From Brachypodium distachyon (lineage: Eukaryota > Streptophyta > Magnoliopsida > Poales > Poaceae), in contig NC_016131.3 in assembly GCF_000005505.3 (NCBI RefSeq), positions 54,173,355 through 54,237,354 of the forward strand: DNA of 64,000 bases, written 5' to 3'. The position numbers and the translations under genes were made by a program. Of this stretch, positions 45,043-55,288 are shown piece by piece (position 1 is the first letter of the stretch; the number at the start of each line of letters is the position of its first letter). Below the pieces are notes generated by a model. The model did no database searches. It was not told the DNA's origin and was given only the letters and a program-made list of their open reading frames with translations.

Positions 45043-45843
45043 CGTGTCCAAAATCTGAAGCTTTATGCGCTGGTTGCCAACCGTGATAGTGCGTGTGCCA
45101 TACTCGATGTCATTAGTGGCTTCATACACCGTCGGGAATGTATTGTCCGTGAACTGCAGCTGCAGGCACGTCTTCCCAACACCTGTAACAATCAATTGAC
45201 ATGAGTAATTAACAGCATGGTTCAAAAAAGCGATAAGCGTAAAGCGACCGCTCAGAGGAATTGAAGCTTAAGCGGAGCTTAAGCGTTCCGTTCGGACTCT
45301 GTTTTTTGAGAAATTGGTGGGATTCTTGGAGAAAATCAAGGGGAATTGGAGAATTTGGAGGGACTCTGTTGCTCGCCCTAGAAAAATTGGCGGGATTCTT
45401 GAAAAAAATCAAGGGGAATTGGAGAAATTTACGGATCCTTGAAAAAATCAAGGGGAATTTGAGAAATTGGCGGGATTTTATCGTTCGTCCACTAGAAATT
45501 GGCAGGTCCTTGGAGGAAATAAATGAGAATTGGAGAAATTGAAAGGATCGTTGGTGGGAATCATGGGAGAGAGAAGCCGCCGGAAGAGAATTTTGCTAAT
45601 GGGCCTTGTCACCGCTTAATCGGGCCTAAGCGAGCCGTTTTCCCACCTATCATAGCTTTTACGCTTTTTTGAACCATGATTAACAGATCAAAAATCATAC
45701 GAGCCTGTTCGCCGATCATACGAAACGGCCATGATCGAAACAACAGATTCCATATTAGGGAAAGGGGAATAAGACAAGCAATGAGAGAGACCTTGTTTAC
45801 CGATGATGGTGAACTGGATGATGTAAGCGATTGGCAATCGCAT
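45043..45843 (-). pseudogene. Rab2-like small GTPase, first two exons only
   Basis: Exon 1 (45843-45792) encodes MRLPIAYIIQFTIIGKQ and exon 2 (45182-45043) encodes GVGKTCLQLQFTDNTFPTVY through DIEYGTRTITVGNQRIKLQI and LDT. Using the donor at AAG-GTCTCT rather than the earlier G-GTAAAC gives the complete P-loop GKQGVGKT; the effector region and the start of switch II (LDT) follow in phase, 64 codons in all. Rab2-type GTPases direct vesicle traffic. The next exon, which should supply the G3 AGQE part and the guanine-specificity motifs, is not present; unrelated LTR-like sequence lies at 44.46-44.80 kb. The Trp of the usual WDT is Leu here. It is best read as a truncated gene. Intron 1 contains a hAT-like MITE. 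Confidence 0.7.
45216..45678. mobile_element. hAT-like non-autonomous element, 463 bp, 8-bp duplication
   Basis: The ends CATGGTTCAAAAAAGCG and its inverse are perfect for 17 bases. ATTAACAG flanks both sides (45208-45215, 45679-45686), an exact 8-bp target-site duplication as hAT transposition makes. The interior (45.3-45.55 kb) holds several degenerate copies of an AAATTGG-GGGATT-TTGGA-AAAATCAAGGGG unit. It sits in intron 1 of the Rab2-like fragment. Confidence 0.88.
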
Positions 45844-46278
45844 CTTCAATCGCGACAAGCAACAGCGAGAATCCTCTATTTGGACTGGTGAAGCAGGGAA
45901 TCAGGGTTGATTCAATTAGTGGCCGGGCTGGCCCCGCCGCCCCACTGCCTTTATCGTCAGCCTCTCAGCGCAGACGATATGGCAAATCGTTCGGGACTCA
46001 AACGGTGATAACCCGATCAAAAGTTTCCATCTCGATACTCACCGATCCAATCTGCAGTGTATCCATGGATGGATTCACCATGGCTCCGCACCACCTCCTG
46101 CCGGAGCTCCGGCGACCGCTGGCGGCGGATCGATCGCCCTGGAAGACGGCGTGCCCTCGAAAACGAACGCAGCGGTTGTTTCTGGGCCACGGCGTCTCTG
46201 CCCCTTTCCTGTCGATCCGTTAGTTTATGAGAAATGGGCTTGCTTTTCCTAGGCCTTTTACCTTGGTCTGGCTCTCCG

Positions 46279-46306
46279 TTGGGCCTTGGGCCTTGGGCCT
46301 TGGGCC
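46279..46306. promoter_or_regulatory. Four tandem TTGGGCC heptamers
   Basis: TGGGCC begins at 46280, 46287, 46294 and 46301 with exact 7-bp spacing. TGGGCC boxes are common in plant promoters. The position, about 440 bp upstream of the Rab2-like ATG on the minus strand, makes a promoter role possible but unproven. A TCTC-rich run follows at 46.40-46.44 kb. Confidence 0.35.
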
Positions 46307-46922
46307 TGGTCGTTCTGCTCCAATGCCTCTGCTCGTCTCCTCCCCGCATGTTTGATTCTGGTTCTCTTTTGCTCAAAAAAAAAATCTTGTTCTCTTCCTC
46401 TTTTCCTCTACCCCTCTCTCTCTCTCAATCCTCTCTCAAAAACCCAAATCGGAAATCTTCAAATCGGATAAAACCTCCAACCCAATTACCCCAAGTATTC
46501 CTAATTAACACATCGCACGTGCACATCATCGTATTATTCATTTTCTCCATTCCAATGTAGGAGTTTTTCTTAAGAGTTGAATTTAGACTAGCGCTTTTTG
46601 CGCAAGTGCAAAACGTAAATAAAAGGAGGAGTGCTACATGAACAGTACAATGACTACAAAGAGTAAAAGTGAACTTTGGGGGACGAATCGAATGAAACCA
46701 ACAGAGTTTATCCATTATAGTGTTAGAACACCCTTTAGACTAGCAGCTTGGCAGAGTCGCACTTCATCGTAGATTGCACCAGCGATTTTCAGGGGGATCG
46801 TCAAGGTAGAATTGAAGATTTGATTATTATTTTTCAAGCAGATGAACCACCAAGTGGTTATGATCAGCCCATTGAGGCTCTCCTTGTTGGAATTAGTTAT
46901 GAGGAAGTTGTATGATTTACTA

Positions 46923-47046
46923 ATTCCTCCGTCCAACAAGGATGTCTCAACTTCGACTAAATTAGAATGCATCTATACGCTAAGTCATGTCTAAATACAT
47001 CCAAATTTTGATAAATTTGAGAAATATTTTGTTGGACGGAGGCAGT
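46923..47046. mobile_element. Stowaway MITE, about 124 bp
   Basis: TTCCTCCGTCCAACAAGGAT and its imperfect inverse ending TTGGACGGAGG, flanked by TA-type positions. The body matches 3411-3510 and 53368-53479. Confidence 0.85.
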
Positions 47047-47164
47047 AATTCATTTTCTCTCTAGAGTGTCTTGCGGAATTGTTGATGTGCGGCTCCACGT
47101 TGGATTTTAGACTTTTGTTGTTGACTCCTTGGAATTTGATAATGGATGGTGCCTTATTTATTAC

Positions 47165-47276
47165 TTCCTCTGATCCTAAATTTTTGACTCAAATTTGTTC
47201 AACTATGGATATATATATTCTTAAAAAGTGTTTAGATACATGTAATATTTCGACAATAATTTAGGATCGGAGAAAG
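47165..47276. mobile_element. Stowaway MITE, about 112 bp
   Basis: CTTCCTCTGATCCTAAATTT and an inverse ending AATTTAGGATCGGAG-like bases, flanked by TA. A further half-element with CCTCCGATCTATAATAAG lies at 47425-47445. Confidence 0.8.
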
Positions 47277-47741
47277 TATTTCACCTTGCTTTTATTCATG
47301 TACTCCTTATGCCACAGAATTCGGGACGGAGTGAGGACAAACTACCGTTGTGATTTATTTAGCACTTATATTTTCGTGAATATTGTAATATCCGTTACCT
47401 GTGGTCCAGACATCTTTACTGCTACCTCCGATCTATAATAAGTGTTTTTTTTTATTTTGTATAATTTTTAAGTATAAAATTACAGTCAGCGATGACGCTG
47501 ACCGCTATAGATCTTTTCATCGAAATTACGAGAACTGTGAAAAAAAAAGCCGAATGAGGCCCCCGATCGATCTGAACTCCTCCCCTGCGCGCGCCGTCGC
47601 CAGTGGGCAGCTCCCCTCTCCCGAAAGGCCGAAAGCGGCGTCGCCTAACGCGAGCTGCCGGCGGACCCGAAGCGCCCAAACGCGACCCAGTGGCAGGATC
47701 CGAAGGGGCCAAGGGGGCAGCTGGAACCGAAGAGGACGGCT

Positions 47742-48146
47742 TCATCCACCTCGACCGCTCCTCCCGGCGCCCTGGCGCGTACGCGGCCGCGCCTTGTAGT
47801 CGAACCCGCAGCCGTGCTCCTCGGCGTAGCGGTGCACGCCGCATGCACGCGGCACGCGAACCTCAGCAGCCCCGCTTTCTTCCGGCACGCCTCGCACCGG
47901 TTCTTCTTCGTCACCGTCGTCGCTGCCACCACCGCCTTCTTCTTCTCGAGCTCGCATGCATCTAGCTGCGGCAACGGCGGTAGGCTGGGGTTTTGGGAAC
48001 CTTACCTGACAACGAGCGCGCGGCGGGAGGCCGCGAGCTTGAGCAGCTCCTGCTGTTTGTACGCAGCACCTGGAGCAGAGGTTTCGGGTGGCCGCGCGCC
48101 GCCGGCCTGCTGGCTCGCCGCCATGGATTTTCCTAGCTCGTCCCAC
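47742..48146 (-). pseudogene. A20/AN1 zinc-finger stress-associated protein, decayed
   Basis: In shifting minus-strand frames the order is ATRNLCSRC (end of the A20 finger), KQQELLKLAAS (linker after A20), VTKKNRCEACRKKAGLLRFACR and VHRYAEEHGCGFDYKAR (AN1 finger, with most of its Cys/His ligands). This order is diagnostic of plant stress-associated proteins, which act in stress signalling. Frame changes separate A20 from its linker, the linker from the AN1 start, and the two halves of AN1, where the middle Cys region is shortened. A GTCAG-GTAAGG donor and CAG acceptor in the linker bound only 40 bases, too short for a normal intron. The N-terminal Cys pair of A20 is missing. Not functional as read. 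Confidence 0.78.
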
Positions 48147-48518
48147 TCATAGACGATCGAGGGCTAGATTCACGATGACGTCAATCGCTCGAGATTTCGA
48201 GATGCTGTGTGTTTGCGCGCCGTACGTGCCATGCCCTCTCTAGGTGGCCTTTTAAACCCATCGAATTTGGGGGTTCGGACTCTCACAGTCTCGCTCTTGG
48301 TCTCGGACTCGGTGTATCCAAACTCCGAATCCTGCACCGTACGAGGAAAGTTACGCGCCAGCGTCACTGGCAATCCGGACCTCGATCCAGTCGGACTGCT
48401 TTCCTCGAGAAATTCTCGCTTGACTACCGTGGTGCCATCCAGGACTCGGACTTGATCTCGTACGTGCAGGACATACACCGAGTCAGACTTAGCTAGCCAT
48501 CACGTTGGATCGATCGAG

Positions 48519-48525
48519 TATAAGT
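48519..48525 (+). promoter_or_regulatory. TATA box of the strictosidine synthase-like gene
   Basis: TATAAGT lies 102 bp upstream of the ATG at 48627, with no intervening ATG, which fits a short grass 5' leader. Confidence 0.45.
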
Positions 48526-48626
48526 GCAGAGCTAACCCAGCCGCTTCTCTCCACCTAAACTCAATCGCTCCAGCATCCAGCAAACACAAACAAGAGCTGC
48601 TCGTCGTCACCAAAGGCAAATTTAGA

Positions 48627-49630
48627 ATGGGGTGCAGCATGAGCCGTCTCGCCAAGGCCACCATCTCGCTCGTCATCCTGGTCATGCTCTTCATGCCCGG
48701 CGCCATGGCGGCCTCCGTCGCCAGCTTCGACGCCACCCGCAGCCAACACCTACAGCTCCCTCGGGCCCGATAGCGTCGCGTTCGACAGCGAGGGCCATGG
48801 CCCGTACAGCGGCGTCTCCGATGGCCGCGTCCTCAAGTGGAACGGCGACAAGGTCGGTTGGACCACCTACACCTATGGGCCCGACTATAGCAGCGAGATG
48901 TGCACCGCGTCCAAGCTTCGCCCGGAGACCGTTACGGCCGCCCGCTCGGCCTGCAATTCCATCACAAATCGGAAAACCTTTACATAGCCGATGCTTACAA
49001 GGGGCTCATGCGGGTTGGGCCTGCCGGTGGAGAGGCGACGGTGTTGGTCAATCAAGTGGATGGTGCACCTCTCTGCTTCACCAACGGGGTTGATGTCGAC
49101 CAGATCACTGGCCAAGTGTACTTAACAGACAGTTCTACCAAAGGTCGCAACATGAGATGGTTACTCGAACAGGGGACTCGACGGGCCGTCTTATGAGGTA
49201 CGATCCACACACAAATGATGTTACCATGCTACAGTCGGGCATCACATACCCAAACGGTGTCTCAATCTCCCATGATCGGACGCACCTTGTGGTTGCATCT
49301 ACCGCCCCATGCAAGCTCCTAAGGCACCGGATGAAAGGGCCCAACGCTGGCAAGACCGAACCGTTTGCCGACCTTCCAGGCTACCGTGACAACGTGAGAC
49401 AAGACAAGAGGGGTGGTTACTGGGTGGCGTTGCACCGCGAGAAGAATGAGCTTCCCTTTGAATTTGGTAGCCATCTGCTCGTTGTAAGGGTTGGCCCTAA
49501 CAGGAAGATAATTGAAGAGATGAAAGGACTCAAGAGCGTGAGGCCGACTGAGATAATGGAGAGGGGTAATGGAAAGTACTACATGCGCTCCGTCGAGTTG
49601 CCGTATGTAGGCGTAGTTACACGTAAATAG
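48627..49630 (+). pseudogene. Strictosidine synthase-like protein (beta-propeller), three frameshifts
   Basis: Family members are six-bladed beta-propeller proteins, usually secreted or vacuolar; grass members are not shown to make strictosidine. From ATG 48627 a signal peptide is clear (SRLAKATISLVILVMLFMPG then AMA). The frame shifts near 48744, after which YSSLGPDSVAFDSEGHGPYS, GVSDGRVLKWNGDKVGWTTY and SSEMCTASKLRPETV follow. It shifts near 48940 into GRPLGLQFHHKSENLYIADA, YKGLMRVGPAGGEATVL and FTNGVDVDQITGQVYLTDSS. It shifts again near 49142 into TGDSTGRLMRYDPHTNDVTM, SGITYPNGVSISHDRTHLVV, LPGYRDNVRQDKRGGYWVAL and the C-terminus SVELPYVGVVTRK, stop 49630. The whole length is represented (about 330 residues) and no intron is needed. 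The damage is small, so it is a recent pseudogene or has assembly errors. Confidence 0.88.
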
Positions 49631-49698
49631 GAATCGATTTAGTATTTTTAACTTTTTTTCCCTTAATGAGCTTCTATGTATTTATGATCCATGCAATG

Positions 49699-49704
49699 AA
49701 TAAA
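49699..49704 (+). terminator. Poly(A) signal of the strictosidine synthase-like gene
   Basis: AATAAA lies about 70 bp after the stop codon, in AT-rich 3' sequence with TTTATGATCCATGCAATG upstream, as is usual for plant 3' ends. Confidence 0.5.
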
Positions 49705-50389
49705 AACATGCTTATTTGTGACATCCAGATGCGGTGATCCTAAATGCTCAAAAGTGCTTATATTTATTTATTTATTTATTGAGCGTCAGATGCGATATTT
49801 GAGTTTCTGTTATGTTCTCGTTGATAGTTGTCACCGTGTTCTCTTTCTGCTTCTTCTGCAAACGAGCCTTTCCAAGTGCGATCTCAAAATAATTCCGATG
49901 TTCGGAAGAGCCATTTCATATATATTTTTTATGGGGCAAATGAACCTTTCAAAAGCAGAGTAAGAATGGAGAGCACAACTGCACAAGCATGACGGTGTCT
50001 TCTTCGGCCTTTTTGTATTATGTCTGTCCTTTGTAGAAATGTAAGGAAAAAAAAACAAAATAATTTTGTTGCACTTCCCAACCCATAGAATGTACGTTTT
50101 GTTGTTGGGACAAGATGCGCTCGTTCTACATTTGACTGTATAGATCGAAGAAACCGAAACAAACACGAATTGGCAGAGCTTTGTGATGGTGCGGGCACAA
50201 ACGATGGGAACCAACCCACGTGATCAGGCTGATCTACAAACAATCCGGAATTGATTGCCACCCGCAAGAAAATCCTGCAGTTTTTATCAAACCAAAGCCA
50301 ATTCAACTTTCTGTCTCCCGTACGTGATGCAAACTGCTCTGTTTTTCTCTTCTTCGTCCGATCCGATCTTGAACTTGTACGGCTGGTCA

Positions 50390-51170
50390 CCTCCTAATCC
50401 CTGAAATCAGTACCTGATTTTACCGTTCCAAGTCATTATTGACCTTGAGAATGTATACAAACGGGATATCCGGTAATGACAGGAATCGTTTTTTTTTTAC
50501 TGAAGTAATGACAGGAATCGTTGACTGAGTATTGTCAATAAAGTCCATTTGAAACCTTCATCTTGTAGATCCGGTCCAAATCGAACATCCACAACTAATC
50601 CTTAAAATCAACACCCTGACTTCACTATTTTCGATCATTAGTGACCTTAAGAACTATATAAATAGTGATTGTCGGCGTGGCCACGGTCAAGTCTACGATT
50701 GATGTCTAACTATTGATAGGTGGATTTTGTGTGGTGGCAAAATTACAAAATTGCTGCTTTTATTTTGATGGCTTAGATTTCTAATTAGTTTAACTACGCA
50801 TGAATAACTTATATTCCAGTTAACTTTTAGGTCAATCCTGTTAATCAAGGACCCAATGAAGATATGTTGGACGTGGGATTTCATTCCCCAACACTACCGA
50901 TTCGAGTGGCCACCACATCATTTTAAGCAATAGGACATTCCTTAGCGAGCCTGGCAATATGAATTACCGTTAGGCAACGTTTCTACTACTGACCATGACC
51001 GTGTCAACGATCCGAGATTGTAAAGTTTCTTATGAGCAGTATAGACCGGGAATAGGAAGTTCAGGGTGCTGATTTCAGGGATCAGGAAATGGAGGTTCGA
51101 TTTCAACCCGCTCTACAAGCTCAAAATTTAAAATAGACTTTACTCTACTATAATCCTCGTTATCTTAGAC
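50390..51170. repeat. Degraded dispersed repeat with a diverged local duplication
   Basis: AATC-CTGAAATCA, TGACCTT-AGAA and TATA-AAA-GG words recur in order at 50395-50470 and 50600-50665. 51060-51165 resembles the 4.1-4.7 kb repeats (CAGGGAT, GGAGGTTCGATTT, AAAATAGACTTTACTCT). No gene is supported from 49.7 to 52.0 kb; the frame at 51227-51487 has no recognisable motif. Confidence 0.4.
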
Positions 51171-52088
51171 AATTACATTCTAATTCTTGAATGACTACTC
51201 CTCCGCCGGAGAAAGATTAGTTACTATCATGGAGACCGGCAACGATTCCTTCTAATCGTCCAACACCTAGACGACTGTGCAACCCTCTCGTGGTGCGGCG
51301 GAGCGCGCTGTGGGAGTAGTGGCACAGCGGCCAAGCGGGGGTGGACAGGAGAGGAGGAGCAGGAGCATCCCCGACATGGTGGCGGGCGCGGATGGATTTT
51401 ACCCGGCGTGGTGATTTTGCAAAAAAAAAACCCTGAGAAAATCGAGTAGTAGCCCGCGGTCGTGGCCGAAGCCGACTTGGCCACCACGTGGTGTGTTTAA
51501 GCCTCGCAGAACCGTTTTTGGACTAAAGTGATACAGTACTCCCAGTTTAGGGGTTTAAGTGTGTGTTTTCGGAGTTCATGGACTAAAGTGTTCATTTTTG
51601 CCGAGTTCATGGACTAGTGGTGTATTTTACTCTTTATGAAATTTGGTTACAAAATATTAATATTTAAAAAATGCATTCTTCGATTGGTTGGTGGCTAGGT
51701 AATAGGGGGGTCTTAATTTTCTAACCCCGCATTACTTTGGACCAAAATACCCCTGCCTAGAGGAGCAGGGGTGAGAAGCGCAACCCGAGCCCCAAAGGCC
51801 AAAACCCTAACCCTAGATCATGAAAAAGGAGGAGGGGGAGGGGGTTCTGGGTACCGTCAAATCACGGGGAGGTTGTGTGCATCATTTTAAGTCAAAGACC
51901 AGCGGTTTCATCCTTCTTTTTGAAAAAAAAATTAAAGCCCAACATATATAGGATGAGTATTGTGACACTAACAAACATAGACACACAACTCTATTTTTCG
52001 TTGTAGAATACACTGAAACGTACGGATGTCATCATGGATTAAAAGACAAAGCTGCAAAGGAGCGAGTGCAATCAAGTTTTACAAAGTA

Positions 52089-52200
52089 TTCCCTCCGTTT
52101 CATAATTCTTGTCGAAATATTACATGTATCTAGACGTTTTTTAGAATAGATACATTCATTTTTAGGAAAAGTTGAGACAAGAATTATGAAATGGAGGGAG
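52089..52200. mobile_element. Stowaway MITE, 112 bp, near-perfect
   Basis: TTCCCTCCGTTTCATAATTC and the inverse GAATTATGAAATGGAGGGAG, flanked by TA at 52087-52088 and 52201-52202. It inserted at the edge of a LINE fragment. Confidence 0.92.
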
Positions 52201-52202
52201 TA

Positions 52203-52480
52203 GCTGGTGTCTCTCCACGGTGCGCCATGTCCACCATGCTGGCCTCAAACAGCATTGTCGTGCATCAATTACACTGAGGCTATGTCCACCATTTACCTCG
52301 GCGACAATGTTGGTCTCAAACAACTTGATAGATTGCTTCGGCTGCATGTCGAGTTGATACCACGATCTCCACGGTTCATCAGTGTGTTGCAACCGAAGAT
52401 TAGGAATGCCCAATCCCCCTTCAGTGTGGCGAAAGAAACGCCTTCTGATTACGACTGTTCTCATTGCAAGAGGCTAGAGC
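52203..52480 (-). pseudogene. LINE RT C-terminal fragment
   Basis: The minus strand reads EGGLGIPNLRLQHT, TDEPWRSWYQLDMQPK and IKLFETNIVAEVNGGHSL, matching the stretch after the RT palm in plant LINEs (GGLGI-NLR, then W-W-pattern), with an internal deletion joining the two. No other domain remains here. Confidence 0.6.
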
Positions 52481-52809
52481 CACTCTTTAGGAAATTATTG
52501 GCAAAAGCAAGCAAACTATTTCTGCAAACCACATAGACCCATTTCCACAAATAGGTCGTGGTCATACAAAAATCACTCCAAATCTTAACCACTGAGGCCT
52601 TGCTTGGTGATAGCGTATTTTTTAGTCATTAGTGTTTTCGGTTTTTTTTTAAGTCAGAGGGCATCCCTCCGGTTTCATTAAAAGAAATCAATGTCGTACA
52701 TAAGTTAGAATTTAACACAACAAGACTTAGAAAGACTACACCCCACTCAACGAATGAGATACAGCTTTCGATGCACCAACATTCTGTGAGAACAAACTGG
52801 AAGAAATGA

Positions 52810-53148
52810 CTACAACTTCCAGCAACGCCACATAATGCACCAATTCTTCAGCAAATCATTCTGGAGATCGACAGACTTGTTCAGAGCCGAGGCGGCGGGG
52901 TGGGCCAGGGCGAGCTCGCCGAGCCGGTCGTCGTGCTCGTCGTCGGCGAGCATCCAGTAGGGCTTGGCGGCGCGGTGGACTTGGCGGTCCAGGTCGAAGG
53001 CGAGCCCCCGGAAACGCGTGGCGCGGTCCAGCTGCGGGCGGCGGCGGCCGGGCGGGATGCCGCTGAAGGCGGCCAGAGCGGCCTCCGCGTCGTGCAGGAA
53101 GGCTTCCGACATGGCCGGGGAAGAGGAGACGGCGGCGGCGGCCGCCAT
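52810..53148 (-). CDS. Hypothetical protein, 112 codons
   Basis: From MAAAAAVSSSPAMSEAFLHD the frame continues AEAALAAFSGIPPGRRRPQL, DRATRFRGLAFDLDRQVHRA, AKPYWMLADDEHDDRLGELA and ends CIMWRCWKL. The first 90 residues look like a genuine small soluble helical protein with a conserved-looking RFRGLAFDLDRQVHRAAKPY core; I do not recognise the family. The final 20 residues look like read-through into flanking repeat or intron sequence, so the last exon may be missing. The ATG at 53148 is preferred over upstream in-frame ATGs because it begins the Ala-rich start typical of grass genes; a second Met lies 12 codons later. Confidence 0.45.
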   Translation of the reverse strand: MAAAAAVSSSPAMSEAFLHDAEAALAAFSGIPPGRRRPQLDRATRFRGLAFDLDRQVHRAAKPYWMLADDEHDDRLGELALAHPAASALNKSVDLQNDLLKNWCIMWRCWKL

Positions 53149-53367
53149 AGATCGACGAGATCGACAGCAGGGAGAGGAGTAGGAATAGTATTTGGGTTTT
53201 TTGAGCCGGAGAACTCGCGACGCGATCGGCCTCTGTATAGGCAATTTGTTGTTTCGGGCCAATGTTACACGAACCGAATCGGGCACCTGCTCCGTTTTCA
53301 CTCCTCCGTCTTCTGCAGGTCTAGCTGGATCTCCAACTCTCCATGGGCCACCCAAAGGTCTGGGCCT

Positions 53368-53479
53368 TGCTACAAAAGATGTCTCAAATTTATCAAAATT
53401 TGAATGTATCTAAACATGATTTAGTATATAAATGCATTTAAATTTGGTCAAAGTTGAGACATCATTTGTTGGACGGAGG
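53368..53479. mobile_element. Stowaway MITE, left end degraded
   Basis: The right end GTTGGACGGAGG and the AAATTTGGTCAAAGTTGAGA body match other copies; the left end is diverged. It lies 220 bp upstream of the 112-codon ORF. Confidence 0.7.
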
Positions 53480-53628
53480 TAGTATCATATTTGTGCTTAG
53501 TTGGATGAGTGAGAAGAAAAAATGGGCTGTAAGCTAACAGCCAGCTGCAACACGAGCTCCTAAGCTATTCGTGAGAGTGAAAAGAAGAGCAGTTGGAGGA
53601 AAAAGAAGACCAATGGGTTATTAACGAT

Positions 53629-54108
53629 TATAAGATTGATCGCATGAGCCGGATAATTGACCAAAAGATGACTTTTGAAATCGTGAGTCATGTGAGAAAT
53701 CCGAGACTATTGCTAGGTTTGCCTCGTAAAGTTGGTCGAAAGCCACTATAATCCTGATCGGACGAGCCGGAACAGTTGACCGAAAGTTGCCTTATTAAAA
53801 CCGTGAGTCATGTGAGAAATCTGAAACCATGGCTAGGTTTGCCTCGCGAAGTCGGTCGAAGCAACTATAAGTTTGATCTGATGAGTCGGAACAGTTGACT
53901 AAAAGTTGACTTTTGACACCGTGAGTCATGTGAGAAATCCTAGAGCATTGCTAGGTTCGCCTCGCAACGTTGGTCGACAGTGACTATAAGGTCGATCAGG
54001 TGAGCTAGAACAGTCGACCGAAAGTTGACGTTAAACACCGTGAGTCATGTGAGAAATCTAAGACCACTGCTAGGTTCGTCTCGCAAAGTTGGTCGAAAGC
54101 CGCTATAA
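53629..54108. repeat. Tandem array, four units of 118-120 bp
   Basis: GTGAGTCATGTGAGAAATC begins at 53683, 53803, 53921 and 54040, and each unit also carries TTGACC/TTGACT-AAAG-TTG, TTGCTAGGTT-GCCTCG and GTTGGTCGA-AG. Units differ by roughly 10-15 percent, so the array is not recent. It ends about 70 bp before the Copia element. Confidence 0.92.
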
Positions 54109-54180
54109 GTGAAGTGATTCCTTGAAGCAATTAATTACAACTGTGGTTGTGTGAAAATCTGGACACAAAAATGTGGTTTT

Positions 54181-54389
54181 TGTTGTGAATGAAATGAATG
54201 TATATGTTTTCCATTCATATATATACAAGCGGAAAAGACACCAATACATGCATTGGTGTCTCAAGATTTGGCATTCGCGTCCCATTTTTGGGAAAATTGG
54301 GACGCGAGCAGTTACAAGCCTAACTTCCCTATTAACTATTAATTAACTAATAATTAATCCTAATTGATCATAACCTATTTTTCTCAACA
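54181..54389 (-). repeat. 3' LTR of the Copia element
   Basis: On the minus strand it begins TGTTGAGAAAAATAGG and ends TTCACAACA. It shares with the other LTR an internal inverted pair built on TGGGACGCGA and the block CACCAATGCATGTATTGGTG. Confidence 0.93.
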
Positions 54390-54398
54390 CTCCCCTTG
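54390..54398 (-). promoter_or_regulatory. Polypurine tract of the Copia element
   Basis: AAGGGGAG on the minus strand lies directly next to the start of the 3' LTR, the position where plus-strand DNA synthesis is primed. Confidence 0.8.
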
Positions 54399-54799
54399 AT
54401 CAATTTGCTCCATTGATATGTATATACTTGAAACATCATGGAATCTTGTAATTTTGTAATTTCCTCCAAAAACCCTGTGGGAAAAATATTGAGGAAAATA
54501 TTAGTAATATTGATATGTTATGAAAACTCCCTTTGAAAAGCTAATGGGAAAATGAGGAGAAAATGGTATAACATATACTGGATATTGTTTCTTGATAATT
54601 CTAATAGAATTATGTGAACAATAAATATGCCTTGTATATTATCCACAAAAACCCCGGTGGGGAAAATAGAAAATATGACATATTAATCTTATGTTAATAT
54701 TGTCTCATTAAAAACCTTTTATGAGAAACTAGTGAGTAAAACTCATAAGAGGAAAAGAGTGCAATATGATGTTATGAACAGGTTAATTTCAGGTGAATA

Positions 54800-55288
54800 C
54801 TAAATTTTAAGTCGTCGCATGCCAATCCCATAGACACATTTTTGAAATGTGGAGTTGGGTAAGAACTTAGTGAACAAATCTGCAAGGTTATCACATGATT
54901 TGGTTTGCAAGATATTTATCTCCCCATTTTGTTGTAATTCATGAGGATAGAATAACTTAGGTGCAATATGTTTAGTTATATTGTCTTTTATATAATCTGT
55001 TTGCATCTGAACAACACAAGCAGAATTATCATCATAGATAATTGTTGGTGATTCAATCGAACCAGTACCACATGATTGTTGTATGCGGTTAATCATTCTG
55101 CGTAGCCATACACTTTCACGAGATTCTTCATATAAAGCTATTATTTCAGAACGATTTGTGGATGTAGCCACTAGTGTCTGCTTAGAAGACTTCCACGATA
55201 TGGCTGTCCCACCGTGTAGGAACACGAAATCGGTCTGTGATCTGGCATTGTGGGGATCAGATAAATAGCCGGCATCAGTGTATTCGAT
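54800..55288 (-). pseudogene. Copia RNase H domain
   Basis: The frame 55225-54800 encodes GGTAISWKSSKQTLVATSTN, RSEIIALYEESRESVWLRRM, DDNSACVVQM and KSCDNLADLFTKFLPNSTF, the C-terminal end of a Copia polyprotein. The preceding 55225-55288 continues it with the usual SDPHNA-type start in a shifted frame. The end of the polyprotein (GIGMRRLKI) is retained about 410 bp before the LTR. Confidence 0.88.

Noticed and set aside
47966..48005. Short intron in the A20/AN1 gene
   Set aside because: The donor and acceptor look acceptable, but 40 bases is below the usual minimum for plant introns, and the flanking frames are shifted anyway.
53629..54108. CRISPR-like array
   Set aside because: The repeats are contiguous 119-bp units without spacers, in a plant nuclear context.
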